In this document: one piece after another, positions 23,346-33,133 of the stretch
Position numbering within the stretch: the stretch's first letter is position 1
How the letters are laid out: each line of letters opens with the position of its first letter
NCBI GenBank assembly: GCA_021307315.1
Contig: JAJSPD010000001.1
Coordinates: 1,488,001 to 1,552,000, forward strand
Reading direction: 5' to 3'
DNA: 64,000 bases
Origin: Bisporella sp. PMI_857
Taxonomy: Eukaryota; Ascomycota; Leotiomycetes; Helotiales; Helotiaceae
Position numbers and translations under genes: made by a program
The notes under the pieces: model-generated
What the model was told of the DNA's origin: nothing
The model's input: the letters and a program-made list of their open reading frames with translations, nothing else
The model's database searches: none

Positions 23346-24185
23346 ATGGCGGAGCCGTTTGGCATTGTCGTCGGTGCTATTAGCATTGCATCTCTTTTCA
23401 CTGCTTGTGTTGACTGCTTCGAGTACGTCCAGTTTGGCCGCCACTTCGGTCGAGATTTCGAGACTAGCAAGCTTGCTCTCAACTGCGCGAGACTCCGCCT
23501 TACACGATGGGGCGAGTCTGTCAACATCTACGACGATCCTAAACTAGCCAGGCAAGATACTACTGTGACCGAAATCCAACTTGCAAAGGATACGTTGCTC
23601 CAAATTCTTGTGCTCTTCTCGGACACCAAGAGCATCTCCGAAAAGTATAAGTTGACTGCGAAGGCTGGCGAGGATCTCTCAGCGTATTCGATGGGCGATA
23701 TGGATCCGAAGATGGTCGTGCTGGACAACAAGATGAAAGGCTTCGCTACACAGCGCCAAAAGAAGGGCCGATTCTTGAAGCTTGCGAGTTGGTCGCTCTA
23801 TCACAGGTCTACTTTGAAAGACCTTCTCGAACAGATCGTCTTACTCATCGACGAGATCGAAAAATTATTCCCCGCACCTCAGGCCCAAACCACGCTTGTA
23901 CAACAAGAAGCAGCAGAGATTGGCGACAAGCAGTTCCTTAAGTTGATAGAAGATGCAGCCACCGGTGTCGATAGCCTGCTTAAAAAAAGGGCAAATGAAG
24001 TAATCGCAGGCCATCAGTACTCGAATATTGGGATCAAAGGACAGGCCCATACTGGGGATGCATATAGTAGTGACTGGAGTGGGGGTGCGATTGGGGCATC
24101 TCACAAGTATGATGGCATCGAAGTGGAGGAGGGTGGAAAGGCTCTGATCGGGAACAAGTATGGCGGAAAGGACTTCTGGGATTAA
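23346..24185 (+). CDS. HET-S-like HeLo-domain cell-death effector with C-terminal prion-forming motifs
   Basis: This is a 279-residue single-exon protein. Residues 1-~215 form a HeLo domain (begins MAEPFGIVVGAISIASLF; then CVDCFEYVQFGRHFGRDFE). In HET-S this domain is a membrane-targeting, pore-forming death domain held inactive until the C-terminus turns amyloid. Two copies of the HET-s motif close the protein: residues 223-244 (HQYSNIGIKGQAHTGDAY) and 253-279 (EVEEGGKALIGNKYGGKDFW). Spacing is 30 residues, as expected for r1 and r2. Asp23 and His33 are the residues of the active HET-S allele type rather than the HET-s type (Ala23, Pro33). ATG 23340 is also in frame, but ATG 23346 has A at -3 and G at +4 and aligns with the family start. 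It pairs with the divergent NLR. Confidence 0.93.
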   Translation: MAEPFGIVVGAISIASLFTACVDCFEYVQFGRHFGRDFETSKLALNCARLRLTRWGESVNIYDDPKLARQDTTVTEIQLAKDTLLQILVLFSDTKSISEKYKLTAKAGEDLSAYSMGDMDPKMVVLDNKMKGFATQRQKKGRFLKLASWSLYHRSTLKDLLEQIVLLIDEIEKLFPAPQAQTTLVQQEAAEIGDKQFLKLIEDAATGVDSLLKKRANEVIAGHQYSNIGIKGQAHTGDAYSSDWSGGAIGASHKYDGIEVEEGGKALIGNKYGGKDFWD

Positions 24186-24867
24186 GCACATCTATCACAT
24201 TTGCAAGCAGGCGACACCACCTATACTGTAATGCATCTTAAAAGCGTAGCTGCGAACTGAGCCTTCAAGGATCACAGCGGGTGGACTGCCTCTCGTGCCG
24301 TCGCGTGAGGAGGACGACACGGGCCTCTGCAAGGGCTTTACTGGCGCGGTCGCTCATTACATAGATGGGGATGGGGATTGGAACCACTGACTGGCAACTT
24401 CGTGCAGAACCTAGAAGAACGCCACATTTTCACGTGACATATATAATGTGTAATAAAATACGACTAGCCTGGCTGTGAATACAATATTAGGCAGGGGCAA
24501 TAAATCCTCCCTCGCTTAGATTCTTGGCATTTGTGTACCTCCCACTTCTTTGTCCGGATAAATCCGGCAGGCAGGTTTCCTTGTACTTTATATCTTCAAA
24601 CCTTAAAGCTATATTTGAACTCAATAGAAGATCTATACCACAGCCCCGAATTCTGGGGACAGGTTAACAGTTATAATAAAGCAGGGGTAATAGCTATAAG
24701 AGCTTTTGACGCTCTTAATGAGACGATTGACAGTATAGCCAAACTGCAGTATTTTTCAGACTGCAAGTCGAGCCTTTGTAGAGAAAGAGTTAAAGAACAA
24801 TAGCAAACTGATTATAACTCTTTATATTTATGTGGTGGGGATGTAAGACCCCCAAACCATGAAGTCG
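24186..24867. other. 3' flank of HeLo gene up to right inverted repeat
   Basis: An open stretch at 24531-24803 (90 codons) shows no recognisable domain. DNA from 24430 on is A+T-rich, similar in composition to the DNA inside the left repeat. Confidence 0.4.
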
Positions 24868-24905
24868 TTCCGGCACGCAGGGTTTTCCGGCACGCAGGGA
24901 TGGAC
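24868..24905 (-). repeat. Right copy of 38-bp inverted repeat
   Basis: The reverse complement matches 15838-15875 with two mismatches and carries the same doubled CTGCGTGCCGGAA unit. Together the copies bracket 9.07 kb containing the NLR/HeLo pair. Confidence 0.75.
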
Positions 24906-26786
24906 CTTATGTAGGAAAAAGTGATTTAAACGGCGGGGTCGGCTTAAGCATATTTCATTAGAACACCGCAATCGGAACGCCATGCATAACATCCAACACC
25001 CGCCTGACGCCCTCTTAAGCCTCCTTCTTTTGTTTATATCCTTCCTCTCTTTTTTCTGGCTTGAATTCATTTCATTCGTCTCCCTTCGCTTCTCTTTCTT
25101 CTCTCACTCATATGTCTTCTAAGCCTCTGGGATAGAGATGCTTCCTCTTAAGCTGAAGTCTTAACGCGCGAGCAAGCTACTTTCCTATTCACTCAGTGTG
25201 TTAAAGCATGAGGCACTTTCATTCCTATGCCTGATATCCCAGGAGAAGGTTGGTAAGCCGTAGCAATACCGGCTGAGAAATTTCATTAATAGAGGCCGTG
25301 CCCCCAAGAGAACCCGGAGAACATGTAACCCATCTCAGTCCCAGGTACAGCACTCCCCTGAAGCAGAACATAATCAAAGACGGTGGGGTTTGTTTCTGAC
25401 CAAGGAGCTGGGAGGGGGGAATCTCATATCGCCGTTCATATTCATATGATCACAGCCTTCAGGAATAGTTGAGACCATTAGTTCTTGCAAATTACAGGGT
25501 CTGAGCTCGGCCAACGGCAGCTTTCACACCATATCCAATGAGATTGATTCCAAAATTTCCCGATGTGGCACATCACGACCGCGAAGACCGCTAAACTGCG
25601 GAAGTACGAATGTATGTCTAGAATAATGTAGAACGAGATCAAGCTTTGAAAACTCACATGAACTAAAGCTGGTCGTTTTATTTCTGCCAAGCTTGAGCAT
25701 ATTTAGTACTTTCATATGAAAATGTGTGCATGCTAAACTGGCCGCGTCGGACAGCATGCCGTAGGAACACCGCAGATCATGAGGAGATAAGAAGTATAAC
25801 AAAATTACTCCCATCAAAAGCACGAGTCATGCTCTTCAATGTGAAGCACATTAGCCAGCGTAGTGAATAGTAAGCATCACTAATCGTGCCTCCTACTAAA
25901 CCAAGCATTCACGATCGATCTTGTGGCAAAAGCAAAAGGCGCTTAGCAAGGATGATATGCGCTATTCGAGGGATCGTCCCGAACCGTGCAGCAAGGATAT
26001 CACAATAGCAAGAATTTCTTAATGGTTCGCACGGAATTTATCCTATCTGAATATATGCGCTAAAGAATATGTGACGAAATAGTCCGAAAAATAAGTCAGA
26101 TAGCAACATGAAGATGACAATGAGCTATCATCCGCTTGCAGTGAGGAATATGTGATATGGAGAAGAAGAAGCTTCAACCTGCCACGAAAGTGCTGGACCA
26201 ATTGAAACAATTTCCACTAGCTGAAGTCTGAAAGTATTGCAGAGCTGCATCAATATAGGGCCCTGATACAGATCGATCCAATGGCTGGTAGATGGGTGGG
26301 ACCAAATGCCGACGAGAGCTAAGCAAGAGAGAAGGTGATTCGACGCAAGTGCCTCCGGGCAATTAAACAGTCGAAGGGCGCCGCTCTCGCAAAGTTAGTG
26401 AAGATCGATATTACTGCTACTGGATCCCATTCGACGGAATCGAGCGATCTGCAGTGTGGCTTTTGTAGCTCCTCAGCCGCAAAAGTATGATTCGCCCACT
26501 TGGGATGCCCATGTATGCATTCCCCGTGTAACGGTGTATCAATTGGAGCCCTCATACCTCCTTGCTGCATTCAGTCCTTGCATTCGTCACAACCGAGGCA
26601 GTGTAACCATAGTGATCGGTTTCCAATAGCCTATATGCCACCCTCACCCCCAGCTCATCCCTATTCTAAGAAATTTCTTGGGTAGTTGATTGTACAACAA
26701 CTTGATTGCACATCACGTTTCTGGTTGCTTCTGCTTCTGAATATCCAGATACTCATACATTGAGCAATATATGAGCAACTAACAAT
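24906..26786. other. 1.9-kb intergenic region, no supported gene
   Basis: Only short open stretches occur. On the minus strand near 25300-25420 a protein-like run reads PTVFDYVLLQGSAVPGTEM and may be a gene fragment, but it has no flanking exons and I could not assign it. Tracts at 25560-25830 and 26170-26690 show nothing recognisable. Confidence 0.4.
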
Positions 26787-29128
26787 ATGGCAGCTGCGGG
26801 AGAAAGCGCTCCTCCGAATGTAGATACAGATTCCAAGAATCCTCGACTGAGGCGGAAGTTCATCCTTTGCTTCGACGGCACAGGGGTTTGTCTTGTTTCC
26901 TTACAAAAATCTTGATTTTCTCTTGGATCGAGGGGCTCAAGAGCTGTCCTAAAAGCCAAGATACTTCGTTCCCTTTGCCATTTAAGCTCTTAAGACAAGC
27001 TCTCGAGCTCCTAGCTCAGAAACACAAAGTAACAAAAAACCTGCTAATTTGGTAATAGAATAAGTTTCAAGGAAATGCTGGAGATAGTAACAGTGCGTTC
27101 TAATTGATCAGTTGTTGGTTGGGCGCTAAACATGGGCATAGTTCTCAAAATATACTCCCTGCTAGAAAGGTCGGACAAGAATCAATTTCACTATTACCAA
27201 CGTAAGTAAGATGCCGCCGAAGAATTTTGAACGAGTGCATTAATAAGTGTAGCCGGAATTGGAACCTACACCAACAGAAGTTCCCTTTCATCGAATGGAT
27301 TGGTTTCGCGGATCTCATCCTGGTACCATAAGGCGAAAGACTCGGCTATAGGCACAACACTCGATGAGCACGTAATGGCCGGATATCGATTCCTCATGCG
27401 TTACTATCAGGACGGAGATGACATCTTCTTGTTTGGCTTTTCCCGAGGGGCATATATCGCTCGATTTCTAGCGGAGATGCTTGATCATATCGGCTTATTG
27501 AGTGCAGGAAACGAGGAGCTTGTGCGGTTTGTTTGGAAAACTTTCGCAAAATGGCAGCAAAGAAATGGCCAAGGATCGGAGGAGGAGAAAGAGCTTTTTC
27601 GATATATGAAAGGCTTCCGAGAAACTTTCGCAAGGCCGGTTAGAAGAATTAGATTCTTGGGTCTCTTCGATACGGTGAACAGTGTTTCGAAGGTAACTGT
27701 GCTGAGTAGTTTCCTAATATAAATACTAACCTGGTCGTAGTTTGAAGGAGCCTGGATGCGTCGGAGTAATCGATTCCCCTATACCGCTCGTAGCTCTGCA
27801 AGGACAATTTGCCATGCAGTTTCTATTGACGAGCGCCGTGCGAAGTTTCGACAAGACCTCATCTCTCAGAAGAAAGAGAGGCATGAGGGTCATAGACATC
27901 CCCATCTCGACTACTTTCGGCACTATGGAGCTGCGCAGGCAGCGATAAACAAAGCTAATGGAGTGCCATCTTTGAAGGATAGTATGACTGACAAGAAAGA
28001 GACCCTGGAAGCACCACATATAGAAGGAAATAGAGAACGGTTCCGTTCCATGTCAAGAGGTCGCTCTCGTCCAAGGTCGAGCCAGGTGCAAGATGGGGAA
28101 GGACGAATGAGTTTCATGTCGTGCAGATCAGAGAAAAGTTCGACGACGAACCCAGTATCCGTTGACGAGGATGAGGAAGACGAAAAAGCTCCTCAGAAAA
28201 TCACTGAAGTCTGGTTTCCAGGTTGTCATGCTGACATTGGAGGCGGTTGGACGCCAGACCCCCCGGAAAACCTTTCCTTGAGCCATGCGCCGCTTGTCTG
28301 GATGATTAAACAAGCACAGAAAGCTGGCTTGGTGTTCAATGGAGAGAAACTGCGAAGTCTTGGTTGTCATTATGAAGAGGATCTCCTTCAGCAAGATGAC
28401 GAGAAAGCCAAGGACGCTGGAAATAGTCAAGGCCATGCAGCACCAGGCACCTCAATTCCAATCATTGAGGTAAACAACGATATTCTGCCATCTATTCCCT
28501 CTCCCGTGTCGACCCTCGACCACAACCCCCCGTTATCAGGATCTGAGCGACTAGAGAACCATGCTTTCATCGACCGTCTGCACAAATCGTGCACACTTGG
28601 CCCTATTCACGACTCTTTGCAACGCAAACAAGGAACACCCAACCTAGGGGTTCTGACGTGGAATATCATGGAGTTTTTGCCATTTCGCCGAATGGACCTG
28701 TGCCCAGATGGGACTTGGAAAGCCATTGTATGAATTATTTCCATCATCGTCTTTAGTGAAGGGGGTCAGCGGTTCAGAAGCTGTCTCAGGAGCCCATTTT
28801 GTAATTGGGCGGTTTGTATCCTGAGACAGCCCAGTGCTCTGGACTCTCACAAATCTTAGACTACTATAGTGCTAATTCTTTGCAGTGGTGGCCATTGCCA
28901 ATGGGTGAAACCCGTGACATACCCGTTGACGTTCAGATACACAACAGCGTAATACGTCGAATGCAGGCTGATGAGAACTATCGTCCTGGAAATTTGATCA
29001 TCGGGGGTGGGGGAAGAGGAAAGAGACGTGCGCCAAAGGAGGTGGGCATAGGTGACTGGGAGGCTGTCGAAGAAGGCAAAGGTCATCCAATTGATGAGGT
29101 ATGGGTGCGAGCCAAGAAGGAGGGATAA
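26787..29128 (+). CDS. DUF2235 (Tle1-like) alpha/beta-hydrolase family protein, six exons
   Basis: Exons 26787-26885, 27059-27092, 27142-27201, 27253-27692, 27741-28727 and 28886-29128 give 620 residues. DUF2235 is the fold of the bacterial T6SS Tle1 phospholipase catalytic domain; fungal members are common, and their substrates are unknown. The N-terminal FILCFDGTGNKFQGNAGDSN is split by intron 1. It is followed by GIGTYTNRSS, the nucleophile elbow FLFGFSRGAYIARFLA (GxSxG), FLGLFDTVNSV (aspartate) and EVWFPGCHADIGGGW (histidine). These are all motifs of the family catalytic triad, and they appear intact. The middle (residues ~285-340) is a low-complexity insertion. The C-terminus has WWPLPMGETRDIP and an NLIIGGGGRGKRR tract. 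All introns are GT-AG and keep frame. Confidence 0.88.
28780..28830 (+). repeat. Hairpin inside the last DUF2235 intron
   Basis: A perfect 12-bp inverted repeat (GCTGTCTCAGGA / TCCTGAGACAGC) encloses a shorter GCCCA/TGGGC stem. It could be a tiny MITE remnant or an RNA hairpin affecting splicing. Confidence 0.45.
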
Positions 29129-29469
29129 GTGTCAGACTGAGACAGGATGTTGAGCTGTAAGGAAGGATTCCTACCATATAGCCTAGTTAATGGTTAGAAA
29201 TCGTAATGGGAGTCTTCTAATTTGTGTGGTAGTGTAGACATGAATCAAGTATCTGATTGCGAAGTAATTAAAGCTCGAAACAAAAAAGCGGGATGGATAC
29301 CCACGAGTCGAAATTGAACAGAAGAAATGAGAAGTGATGATGAGTATGCTCAGCAAGTGGATCTGTATCCTTGTCGCATAATTAACCTGAAAAAGTTGCA
29401 AAAATTCAGCAGGCAGCGATTAATTGGTATGTAAAAGGACTTCTAATATTCTCGTAATCTCATCTCCAA
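29129..29469. other. Intergenic, no gene seen
   Basis: A+T-rich spacer between the DUF2235 stop and the foldback element; nothing recognised. Confidence 0.5.
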
Positions 29470-29478
29470 TAAAAAAAA

Positions 29479-30175
29479 CGGCAAATATCTCAAATACCAT
29501 CGTTTTGTTGCCAAATATCTCATATACCACACTTTTTTTGCCGAATATCTCATATACCACCATTTGTCTCTTAGCGCAAAACAGTGGTATTTCAGATACT
29601 TAATAACAAAACGATGGTATATGAGAAACACTAATATATCTTATATACCATCGTTTTTTTGTGCATCTACACTGTAGCAATCACAATACACGCTACAGCA
29701 ACTACAATACACGCTATAGCAATACAATTACAATTACGAGTTAAATACGCTGTAACAACTACAATACACGCTATAACAATATATAAACTAGCAATATATA
29801 ATATATCGATATAAATTAATATAAGTTGTACTATATTTAATTTGTATTTGTAATTACATTATTTCAGTATATATTGCTGCAGCGTGTATTATAGTTGTTA
29901 CAATGAAATTGCTACAGCGTATTTAACTCGTAATTGTAATTGTATTGCTATAGTGTGTATTGTAGTTGCTGCAGCGTGTATTGTGATTGTTACAGCGTAG
30001 TTGCTACAGAGTGTATTACAGGCTTTACAGTGAATGTTGACGAATATCTGATATACCATCGTTTTGTTGACGTATATCTCATATACCATCAAAGTGGTAT
30101 ATGAGATATTCGGCAAAAAAAGTGTGGTATATGAGATATTTGGCAACAAAACGATGGTATTTGAGATATTTGCCG
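29479..30175. mobile_element. Foldback/MITE-like element with 83-bp perfect inverted arms
   Basis: The left arm (29478-29560) and right arm (30094-30176) are perfect reverse complements over 83 bp. Each arm is built of ~30-bp sub-repeats of GGCAAATATCTCATATACCA type. The interior is also largely palindromic: a run of CTACAGCAACTACAATACACG-like units at 29670-29790 is mirrored at 29880-30005. The whole 0.7 kb could fold into one hairpin. It has no coding capacity. Flanks T plus 8 A on the left and T plus 9 A on the right could be a 9-bp target duplication, as for Mutator-like elements, but the sequence is low complexity. Confidence 0.8.
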
Positions 30176-30248
30176 TAAAAAAAAAGTTAGGACATGGTAG
30201 CATATGACTTATCCACCAGCCTAGCTAACATGTCCCAAAAAAAAGATA

Positions 30249-30373
30249 GGGCCTAATCCGGGATCGAACCGGAGACTTTACAGGCTGTTAGAAAGCTGAA
30301 GATACATTCGGAACTCATTAAACTCACCCTCTTACACCCAAAGCAAGAATTCTACCACTGAACTATCAGGCCC
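30249..30373 (-). tRNA. tRNA-Pro(UGG)-like sequence with ~54-nt insertion
   Basis: On the minus strand an acceptor stem (GGCCTGA / TTAGGCC), D arm (GTTCAGTGGTAGAAT), anticodon arm CTTGC-TTTGGGT-GTAAG and T arm TCCGG-TTCGATC-CCGGA are visible, with A and B box sequences. The anticodon would be UGG. About 54 extra nucleotides lie between the anticodon loop and the T arm. They could be an intron at position 37/38, with a second TGTAA serving as the 3' half, but that choice leaves one mismatch and a short variable loop. It could be a decayed or interrupted tRNA gene. Confidence 0.5.
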
Positions 30374-30650
30374 GTCGTGATTTTTACTGCCTCATCGTCG
30401 TAAACCACAACACATTAACCAAATTTGACTATTTATTATAGCATTTTCAAGAAATACAAAGCGATTTTCAATTTTCGATTTTACAACTTTTTGAACGGCG
30501 ATTCAGCATCCAGTATATTATTATTTGTTTTCCAGTTTCCACACTCACAATGGACAATGCGTCTTTTTTTTCTGCAGATTTACTTCTTTTTTCCAGATTT
30601 TCTTCCGATTTGAGGGAACTCGTGGCACTTAACCTGAACCTGCATTTAAT
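30374..30650. promoter_or_regulatory. Upstream region of the tyrosine recombinase gene
   Basis: A+T-rich leader between the tRNA-like sequence and the recombinase start. A 62-codon hydrophobic open stretch at 30425-30613 is probably chance. No specific motif was identified. Confidence 0.3.
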
Positions 30651-32711
30651 ATGTCAGATAGTGAGAGTTCGAGCGAAGAGTATCAGGAACTGTGGGGTAA
30701 ATTTGACAGAATTGAAAGTGGGGAAGCGCTGGGCTTTAAACCCTTGTCAAGTCCGGCCGAGAGATCACACGACAGAATATGGAATGAATGGTTGAAGTTA
30801 GCGTCCGGATGCGTTAAGTATTATATGTTGACTAAAATATACTAGATTTCGGATTAAGTTTAAGGCTAAGCTTTTCAAAGTCTCAGAAAATGCTACAACT
30901 ATTAGCATTTTGAAATTTTTTGCATACTATACATCACAACGAAAAGGCATGTTTGGAGACCAAATATCTCAGGACAGTTTGATGCATTATGTTGGACTGT
31001 TTAGACAAGCTTACAACCGACGGTCGAAGCAGCATCAAATCACTATAAAAGAAGCGGCCGAAATAAAACAAGTGTGTAAGCAGACCAGTTACGGCGCACC
31101 TGCTTATGCTTTTAGATTTTGAAACAAGAACTACCCACATTGCCAAGAGATGTGCGCCCGAAGCCTATCGCAACGTCTAAGGACTTGATTCTTTTGCTGG
31201 AACAACTATGGATCAAAGACACCTTTCGATATCCCAATGAACGATATCGTGTTCAATTAACTATTTATTTGCACCTGTTGGCGTATACCGCTAGCAGACC
31301 TGGAGCTATTATCGTTTCTAGTGCGTATCGAGGAACAAACGAATGTATCCTTTATCAAGTAAGAGCTTGGTGTTCATAAGCTGAAGCATTTCGTTAACGA
31401 TAAAAGGATTTCCAGGTTAATGTTATACCGCCGTTGGACCCGGATACCGATCGGCCACGGATAACTCTTACACCGAGGATAAATCTTATGAAAGGGGGAC
31501 GGGATGATCCATCGAAATAGTACTGTTTCTAAATTTGTACTGTTTGCTAATGCTAATAAATCTTAGCATCGAAATGACAATGAAAGAGAATCGCATGGCC
31601 CCTTATTTGTGCCCAGTCACAATGTTTTTAGTTCTGGCTTTCATGGACGATGTTTTTGCTCACTATCCTGACCCGGAGACGTTGTTGTCTTATCGGTTAC
31701 CGCCTGGCAAAGAGAAACATACGATTCAGTACAAGCCTGAAAAAATGAAGATACCTTTGTTCAGACTGGCAACAAGCAACCGAGTCAATTCTGATATTTC
31801 AGACACGGCAGGCTGGTCCTCACAATCAAGCGCGAGTGCGCTCTCCCGATTATCAGAGAGGGCAGGCTTCTTTCCTCCATTAACACCTTACGCATTTCGA
31901 AGAGGAAGTCTTAACCTTATTCAAAGTAAGCATCTATTGGCTTCAAGAGCAAAGAATTCGATCTAACACCTTTCCAGTGGTTGCGTCAGAGGCACAAACC
32001 CAACAAATAGCTGGCCATCGAAATTTCAAAACAATTCAAAAGTATATGGCGAAGCAACCACGAATTGATGTTCAGGGCCTTTTTACGGACGGGGAAATGG
32101 AGCTAGATCATATTGATCTGTTGAAGAGACCGGATCGGCGTGAAGGAGTGGCTCTACCGTTGCCAACTGCAATAAGGAATCAAATAAATACGGGGCCAAA
32201 GGCCAAGGCTATGGACTCTGAAATCAAGTCGCTCAAGGGTGAATTAATGAGAGTCCTTCCGACCACTTGTCGAATGCCAACAACTGACCAACTAAGGAGC
32301 GGTCGCAAATTTTTCGATGCTTTTATACCAAGAATCCAACTAGAGCTACGGGGAAATTCACAGGATCCAGTGGGAATGGCGGCGTGTGAGACTTCACATA
32401 TCGAGCAAATATTGCAAGCCCTGCAAACCGTGGTAAAGGCGAAAAAGGTTTATTTGGAAACTTGTCGGCGTCAAGCGCTGAAAGTATTTCGCGCTGACTG
32501 GCTCAGCGAGCAGAACGCTAAAGATTCTCGATATAATTGGCAAAAACATATTGGTGATTCTGAGGAAGCACCAGGAACGGAACTTGATTGCGCGGCAGTT
32601 CCAAAGTCACTAAGTATGGCTCTATTCCTAAAGCAGCCACCGGACATACCTGCTGCCATAAATTTGATTTATAATTTGATGAAATTCTGTCAATGTGTTG
32701 CTAGTGGGTAG
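30651..32711 (+). CDS. DUF3435-family tyrosine recombinase (Starship captain-like), six exons
   Basis: Exons 30651-30812, 30859-31071, 31116-31358, 31416-31519, 31567-31925 and 31978-32711 keep frame and give 604 residues; all introns are GT-AG. The DUF3435 block reads FRYPNERYRVQLTIYLHLLA then YTASRPGAII, with catalytic Arg186. LMKGGRDDP follows (Lys232 a candidate beta-hairpin lysine), then LCPVTMFLVLAFMDDVF. The C-terminal boxes are PYAFRRGSLNLI (Arg352, with Tyr349 where many have His), IAGHRNFKTIQKYM (His374) and the nucleophile Tyr383, spaced as in the tyrosine-recombinase superfamily. No premature stop or frameshift was seen. DUF3435 recombinases mobilise Starship giant elements, in which this gene is the first gene and points inward. 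The 3' third (residues ~440-600) is helical and charged. Confidence 0.82.
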
Positions 32712-33133
32712 GCACATATTCAAGAGCAGGCTATATGCTGTAGTCTACTTACATCCTTTTTTTGTAATTGGCTGTAATTTAGGTAGATTATCTAAATAAA
32801 GCATATCACGTGTATCTTTGAGTCAGCTGTTTAGAGCATGTTAGTTCACGCCAAGAACTTGCTTGGTAAGGTCGAGGTCGGCTGCTTGTGACATAAGTTA
32901 TATCCTTTTTTCTCAGAACTAAAAGAATTGATTCGAAATCTCAAAACCTTGCTTTGGAAAAATGAAGACTCTAACTTCAAGAACCGAGGACAAAACATCT
33001 TAGAAATGGGGAATCAAATTGATACTTCTGGAATTGAAGAAGATATTAAGCGCGTGTTTCCACATGTATTTCAATTCATGATTTCTTTCGTCCTGCAACG
33101 TGAATTTCGTAGGGTATATTCACGTACTTTACA
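32712..33133. other. Intergenic after recombinase
   Basis: A 69-codon open stretch at 32928-33137 has no recognisable motif. No other feature. Confidence 0.4.

Noticed and set aside
29443..29631. 62-codon ORF in the foldback arm
   Set aside because: The frame is produced by the GGTATATGAGATA sub-repeats and is not a plausible protein.
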